Positions 60,136-64,000 of a stretch of DNA of 64,000 nt are shown piece by piece. The notes beneath the pieces were generated by a model. The model was given only the letters and a program-made list of their open reading frames with translations. It had not been told where the DNA came from and searched no databases. The DNA is from Bog-950 sp044228435 (lineage in GTDB: Bacteria; Bacteroidota; Bacteroidia; Chitinophagales; LD1). The DNA lies in assembly GCA_044228435.1 (NCBI GenBank), contig JBGAUW010000010.1, positions 1 through 64,000 on the forward strand, given 5' to 3'. The position numbers and the translations under genes were made by a program. The number at the start of each line of letters is the position of its first letter. Position 1 is the first letter of the stretch.

Positions 60136-60582
60136 ATGATAACCTGGCAGCTAAAACACTTTAACCAACTTACTACAACCGAACTTTACACTTTATTGCA
60201 GCTGCGCAGCGAGGTATTTGTAGTTGAGCAAACCTGCCCTTACCTGGACCCCGATGGTAAAGATTTATACTGCCATCACCTGATGGGTTATGTGGGCAAT
60301 GATTTAGCCGTTTATAGTCGCTTAGTGCCTGCCGGTGTAAGCTATGCCGAAGTATCGATAGGGCGGGTTATAAGCAGCCCTAAATACCGTGGGCAGCAAT
60401 TGGGTAAGCAATTAATGGAAAAATCGGTGGAGGCTATTAGTGAGTTATACGGCTCCGCTCCCATTCGCATAGGCGCACAGGCCTACCTTAAACAGTTCTA
60501 CGAGGGCTTTGGCTTTGTTGATTTAAACCAACCTTACCTGGAAGATGGCATTCCGCATATTATTATGCTGCGCAAAGCATAG
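60136..60582 (+). CDS. ElaA-like GNAT N-acetyltransferase
   Basis: A 148-residue cytoplasmic enzyme. LYTLLQLRSEVFVVEQTCPYLDPDGKD (two pieces; the ElaA-type VFVVEQ..Y.D.DG motif) and the acetyl-CoA loop VISSPKYRGQQLGKQLMEKS; QAYLKQFYEGFGF near the end. Transfers acetyl to an unknown small amine or protein. Convergent with the next gene, 4 bp apart. Confidence 0.93.
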   Translation: MITWQLKHFNQLTTTELYTLLQLRSEVFVVEQTCPYLDPDGKDLYCHHLMGYVGNDLAVYSRLVPAGVSYAEVSIGRVISSPKYRGQQLGKQLMEKSVEAISELYGSAPIRIGAQAYLKQFYEGFGFVDLNQPYLEDGIPHIIMLRKA

Positions 60583-60586
60583 CCTG

Positions 60587-61309
60587 TTAAAGCCAGTTGG
60601 TAACACTAAAAATAAAGGTTCGTGTTTTTTTTAGTTGTCGGCGCACTTCGCGTGTATATTGCCGCGGTTTATGAATGCGGCTACATGTATTTTCTGTAAT
60701 TTGCTTTACAGGCAGTAATTTACCTTTACTAACATAGGTAGTAGCTTTAATATGCCCCCTGCTTTCGCCCTCTTTATAATTTTCAAAGCTTTCTATTTTA
60801 TAGCACGATATAATAACGCTATCTAATATAACAGTTGCGTTGGTGTCGGTGCATATAGAGTAATCGTATTTTGCCTCCCATGACCCGTAAAGAAGACCTA
60901 GCCACTTCACCGGTTTAGCAGTTTTTGATTTTGCTGCCAAATGGAAAACCTTGAATTTTTGATCCCGGACTATAGTGTCGGGCATAAATAAGGTCCAGTA
61001 ATTATCTACAACCTTAAAATTGATGGGTATAGTTTCAATGCTAATGGGTGGAGCACCTTTGGAAATTAATTTTCTTTTATACTGAAAACGCATTTCATCG
61101 CGAAACAAAAACAGTTTATAGCTATCAGCAACCGCAACCTGACCATTGCTAAGTAACTCTCCCGCAATATAGTTTAAAACACCTGCTGTTCCGCGGACTG
61201 TTTCCGACGCTTGTTTTACTCTAAAAACCACGTCATCTTCCGCTTGTGCCCTCGCAATAAGTATTGACAGAACAAACCACAACCCCAAAATAATGCGCTT
61301 GCATGGCAT
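60587..61309 (-). CDS. exported hypothetical protein
   Basis: A 240-residue protein with signal peptide (MPCKRIILGLWFVLSILIARAQA). Beta-rich body (YKLFLFRDEMRFQYKRKL, WLGLLYGSWEAKYDYSICTD, IISCYKIESFENYKEGESRG) resembling outer-membrane or periplasmic proteins that track substrate binding, but no family is recognised. Confidence 0.7.
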   Translation of the reverse strand: MPCKRIILGLWFVLSILIARAQAEDDVVFRVKQASETVRGTAGVLNYIAGELLSNGQVAVADSYKLFLFRDEMRFQYKRKLISKGAPPISIETIPINFKVVDNYWTLFMPDTIVRDQKFKVFHLAAKSKTAKPVKWLGLLYGSWEAKYDYSICTDTNATVILDSVIISCYKIESFENYKEGESRGHIKATTYVSKGKLLPVKQITENTCSRIHKPRQYTREVRRQLKKTRTFIFSVTNWL

Positions 61310-61384
61310 ACATTATGTAATAGCCGGATAGATAAAAAGTAACAGGTAGGGCACCCTTTTACACCTACATTAACAACTACGGGT

Positions 61385-61726
61385 TCAATACATCAACTGC
61401 TTCTTGCTGTTGTTCTTCCAGCCGGCATCGCTTTTATAGTCGGCAAAAAACACCTTTATGTCGGCATCGCTGGCATAGTCAACAAAAAATATTTTCTTTT
61501 TGGCATCGCTTGCGTAGTTGGTAAAAAACCATACACCGTTATTATCGCCGGCATCGCTGCTATACTGCGCCTTATAAACCACCAGGTCGGCATCGCTCTT
61601 ATATTTAACTACATATACCTTTACATCGGCATCGCTTTTATACTTTACCGAAAACACCTTTTGTGCCCTACCGCACAATACGGAGGCAAACAACATGGCT
61701 GCTAGCAGAATAACCTTGTTTTTCAT
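61385..61726 (-). CDS. exported SDAD-repeat protein (DUF6150-like)
   Basis: A 113-residue protein with signal peptide (MKNKVILLAAMLFASVLCGRAQ), then at least six short repeats of about 14-16 residues, each ending in (Y/K)xSDAx: KYKSDADVKVYV, KYKSDADLVVYK, QYSSDAGDN, NYASDAKKK, DYASDADIKVF, DYKSDAGWK. These strands probably stack as a small beta structure in the periplasm or on the surface. The family name is from memory; the function is unknown. Confidence 0.75.
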   Translation of the reverse strand: MKNKVILLAAMLFASVLCGRAQKVFSVKYKSDADVKVYVVKYKSDADLVVYKAQYSSDAGDNNGVWFFTNYASDAKKKIFFVDYASDADIKVFFADYKSDAGWKNNSKKQLMY

Positions 61727-61850
61727 TATACTAATTTTGTATAGGTGCTAATGTAGTAATGCCATTTTATTCTGCAAAAATTCGCTTTTTAAAAAACGAT
61801 TTGTAATTTTCGCCAACATTAGCTAAACCACACACACCAAAACCCCGCTT

Positions 61851-62816
61851 ATGAAAACTGCATTACGCTATTTTCTTTACCTACTTGTGTTTTTAATTGT
61901 AGTAGTTATAGGTTTCGTTTCATTTTTACAGGTACGCGGTATACCTAAATACGAAGTAGATAAAATTGATTATCCGCAGGTACCATCTGATTCGGATTTG
62001 GTAGCCAACGGTATGAAAATTGCCTCGGTGCAATGCATTGTATGCCACCGCGGCAGCGATGGTAAACTTTCCGGGCGCTTGCTTCAGGAACTACCGCCGG
62101 AGTTTGGCGAAATACACTCAGCCAACATTACCCAAAGCAAAGAGGCCGGTATTGGCAACTGGACAGATGAACAAATTGCGTATTTACTACGTACCGGTGT
62201 AAAACCCGATGGGCAATACTTACCGGTTTACATGCCCAAGTTTCCGCACATGAGCGAGTATGATTTAAAAAGCATTATTGCTTTTTTACACTCACAGCAA
62301 CAGGTGGTTCAGCCATCAGAGATTGCCAAAGTGCCAAGCAAGCCTTCGTTATTGGTTAAATTTTTATGCTTTGTGGCCTTTAAAAAAATACCTTACCCCG
62401 CCGCCCCTATTGCCCACCCCGACTCGAACAATGCTAAAGAATTTGGCCACTATTTAGTAACCGGTCGCTACGATTGTTACCCCTGCCATTCAGCCGACTT
62501 TAAAACGCTAAACATGGAGTTTCCGGAAAAGACACCGGGCTTTTGCGGTGGCGGCAATAAAATGATAACGCTTGATGGCAAAGAAAGATTAACCGCCAAC
62601 ATTACCTTTGATGAAGAAACCGGCCTTGGCCGCTGGACTGAAGAGGATTTTGCAAATGCCATGCGCAACAGTAAGAGCAAAGATGGCCATACCATTCGCG
62701 AACCCATGCTGCCTTTTAATGGCCTTACAAATGCAGAAATTAAAGGAATGTGGGCCTACCTGCAAAGCATACCTAAAATAAAAAACAAGGTAGACAGGAA
62801 GTGGGATCAAGATTAA
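61851..62816 (+). CDS. membrane-anchored dihaem cytochrome c
   Basis: A 321-residue protein with one N-terminal membrane anchor (residues 3-25) and two haem c sites, CIVCH at 62-66 and CYPCH at 209-213, each with a downstream candidate Met ligand (MPKFPHMSEYD near 128-138 and REPMLPFNG near 284). It carries electrons at the outer face of the inner membrane. Complete and alone in its unit, with a strong terminator; the partner oxidase or dehydrogenase is not in the window. Confidence 0.92.
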   Translation: MKTALRYFLYLLVFLIVVVIGFVSFLQVRGIPKYEVDKIDYPQVPSDSDLVANGMKIASVQCIVCHRGSDGKLSGRLLQELPPEFGEIHSANITQSKEAGIGNWTDEQIAYLLRTGVKPDGQYLPVYMPKFPHMSEYDLKSIIAFLHSQQQVVQPSEIAKVPSKPSLLVKFLCFVAFKKIPYPAAPIAHPDSNNAKEFGHYLVTGRYDCYPCHSADFKTLNMEFPEKTPGFCGGGNKMITLDGKERLTANITFDEETGLGRWTEEDFANAMRNSKSKDGHTIREPMLPFNGLTNAEIKGMWAYLQSIPKIKNKVDRKWDQD

Positions 62817-62842
62817 TGTTAATGTAATAAACCCGGATATAA

Positions 62843-62880
62843 ACCAAAAGCCCGCTGCATTTTTGCAGCGGGCTTTTGGT
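62843..62880. terminator. bidirectional terminator
   Basis: ACCAAAAGCCCGCTGCA pairs with TGCAGCGGGCTTTTGGT around TTTT, between convergent genes ending at 62816 and 62905. Confidence 0.94.
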
Positions 62881-62904
62881 TTTGGGTAACCGCAAGGGTT
62901 GCCC

Positions 62905-64000
62905 CTACACCGCTTTCAACTTATCTTCTATCCAGGCCACATATTCAAACTCTGCTTCGTTTTTGGGGGCTGCTTCGTTTTTTTTAATGCCCTGCATTTC
63001 GGTCTTCAGTTTTTGCAGCGCCTTTTTAAGGGCTGGCTTGCCCGCTGCTTTTATCAGCGCCTTAAACCCGTTTAATAACACCTTATCAAACTCATCGCTT
63101 AAGTTTCGCTTAGCCAGGTAGCGCTGGGTATTGGTTATCATATAGTCGAGCAGTTCGAAGTTTTTAAGCTCATAATGCACCAGCAGCAACATGTGCCGTG
63201 CTATACGCTGTATTTGCAATCGCTCATCGGGTCGGGGGTGGTCAATTATCTTCTGTAGCCAATCAATTGTTTTGTTGTAATCTTTTTTTCTAAAAAAGGC
63301 GAGGGCTACATTAAAGTAAGTATCCGTTTCGCGCACCAGGCTAATGTTGCCGGCGTGTTTTTCCAGGTTTTCGGAAATGTATTGTACATGCGCATCAAGG
63401 TGCCGGTAATCGCGCTTTAACCTAAACAGCAATAACCCAAAGGCCGAACGTTGTTCAAACTTCAGGCTTTCGAACCCCTTAACCGCTTCATGCGCTTTTA
63501 GCATCTGCTCATAACTATATTCAAAATCGTGCAGGCTGGGTATGTTATACGCCAACGACACCAGGTTACCCAGCATAAGCAGGTAAGTTTTGGGTTTTGT
63601 TTTGATCATTACATCGCCATCGCGGTACAGTTCAAACTGTTTCAATTTAGTTTTATAGGCCTCGCTAAAATTTTTGGATATATAGTGATATACAAAAAAC
63701 ACATTCCAAAGTGCATATTTTTCGTCGGGCTCTCCGCAAATTGCATTTTCGTTTAATAAAGGATTTTGCATTAGCTGCTCTACCATATCCGTTTGGGCCT
63801 TACTATGGTAACCGGTGCGGGTAGCAATTGCTATCATTTCGCCATATATCTGGTTAAGCTCATTTATATTGCCCAATACTTTTAAAATACGCAGGCGCTC
63901 GGTATATAGTTTTTCGTTGCTGCGGTTAAGGCCATTATTCAGCTGCATCTCAAAAGAGAATACCTCCAGCAGCCGGGTGTAAAGCTCGTACGTATAGCAA
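62905..64000 (-). CDS. helical-repeat protein of unknown function, 5' end outside window
   Basis: At least 365 residues, all helical, with TPR-like spacing (TERLRILKVLGNINELNQIYGEMI, DTYFNVALAFFRKKDYNKTIDWLQKI, ISENLEKHAGNISLVRETDT). The frame stays open above the first ATG at 63948 (codons giving YTYELYTRLLEVFSFEM), so the start lies beyond base 64000. No enzyme motif seen. Probably a cytoplasmic scaffold of the kind common in Bacteroidota. Confidence 0.75.
   Translation of the reverse strand, partial: CYTYELYTRLLEVFSFEMQLNNGLNRSNEKLYTERLRILKVLGNINELNQIYGEMIAIATRTGYHSKAQTDMVEQLMQNPLLNENAICGEPDEKYALWNVFFVYHYISKNFSEAYKTKLKQFELYRDGDVMIKTKPKTYLLMLGNLVSLAYNIPSLHDFEYSYEQMLKAHEAVKGFESLKFEQRSAFGLLLFRLKRDYRHLDAHVQYISENLEKHAGNISLVRETDTYFNVALAFFRKKDYNKTIDWLQKIIDHPRPDERLQIQRIARHMLLLVHYELKNFELLDYMITNTQRYLAKRNLSDEFDKVLLNGFKALIKAAGKPALKKALQKLKTEMQGIKKNEAAPKNEAEFEYVAWIEDKLKAV

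Overview
The window is a piece of a Bacteroidota chromosome, most like the Chitinophagales/Sphingobacteriales side of the phylum (inference). The evidence is: at least eight proteins with type IX secretion system (T9SS) C-terminal sorting domains; promoters of the Bacteroidota type (TTTG, 19 nt, TAnnTTTG); few Shine-Dalgarno sites; and lineage-typical families such as LytS/LytTR pairs, MBOAT acyltransferases, SprB-like repeats and GldL-like membrane repeats. There are no integrases, insertion sequences, CRISPR arrays or rRNA genes. The only tRNA seen is tRNA-Trp.

Layout. 1-5.7 kb: an M20 peptidase, a kinase-like unknown, and a compact PqqD / ATP-grasp / PLP-decarboxylase cluster. The M20 and decarboxylase genes are each broken by an exact tandem duplication (88 bp and 49 bp). 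5.8-10 kb: LytS/LytTR two-component pair, a secreted intradiol dioxygenase and a saccharopine-dehydrogenase-like enzyme. 10-17.5 kb: a solitary rplL, a glycosyltransferase, an ATPase + TOPRIM pair that looks like a defence module, and the alpha-operon block infA-rpmJ-rpsM-rpsK-rpsD-rpoA-rplQ. 17.6-30 kb: small membrane proteins and lipoproteins, a six-gene surface-protein operon headed by a solo LuxR-type HTH, and divergently two sister histidine kinases around one NarL-type regulator. 30-37.5 kb: radC, T9SS proteins, an MBOAT/SGNH-like O-acetylation pair and a ComEA-like protein. 37.5-40.3 kb: tRNA-Trp-secE-nusG-rplK-rplA-rplJ. 40.3-51.6 kb: an accessory stretch with a lipase, a frameshifted S74-like protein, a degenerate protease-like T9SS protein, paired lipoproteins, an orphan gene and a T9SS lysyl oxidase, with several families of intergenic palindromes. 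51.7-54 kb: a membrane protein, a zinc peptidase and a YiiX-like protein. 54-56.8 kb: rpsC-rplP-rpmC-rpsQ-rplN-rplX. 56.9-64 kb: PadR plus a GldL-like membrane protein, lipoproteins, an ElaA-like acetyltransferase, an SDAD-repeat protein, a dihaem cytochrome c and a partial unknown.

Themes. (1) The canonical ribosomal superoperons are cut into separate units, each with its own promoter and terminator; two of these promoters share an identical 21-nt core-plus-initiator. (2) Four copies of a hairpin repeat with compensatory stem changes bracket two accessory units in alternating orientation. (3) The best candidates for under-described systems are the PqqD/ATP-grasp/decarboxylase cluster and the ATPase-TOPRIM pair. 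All functional statements come from reading motifs by eye; no database search was run.
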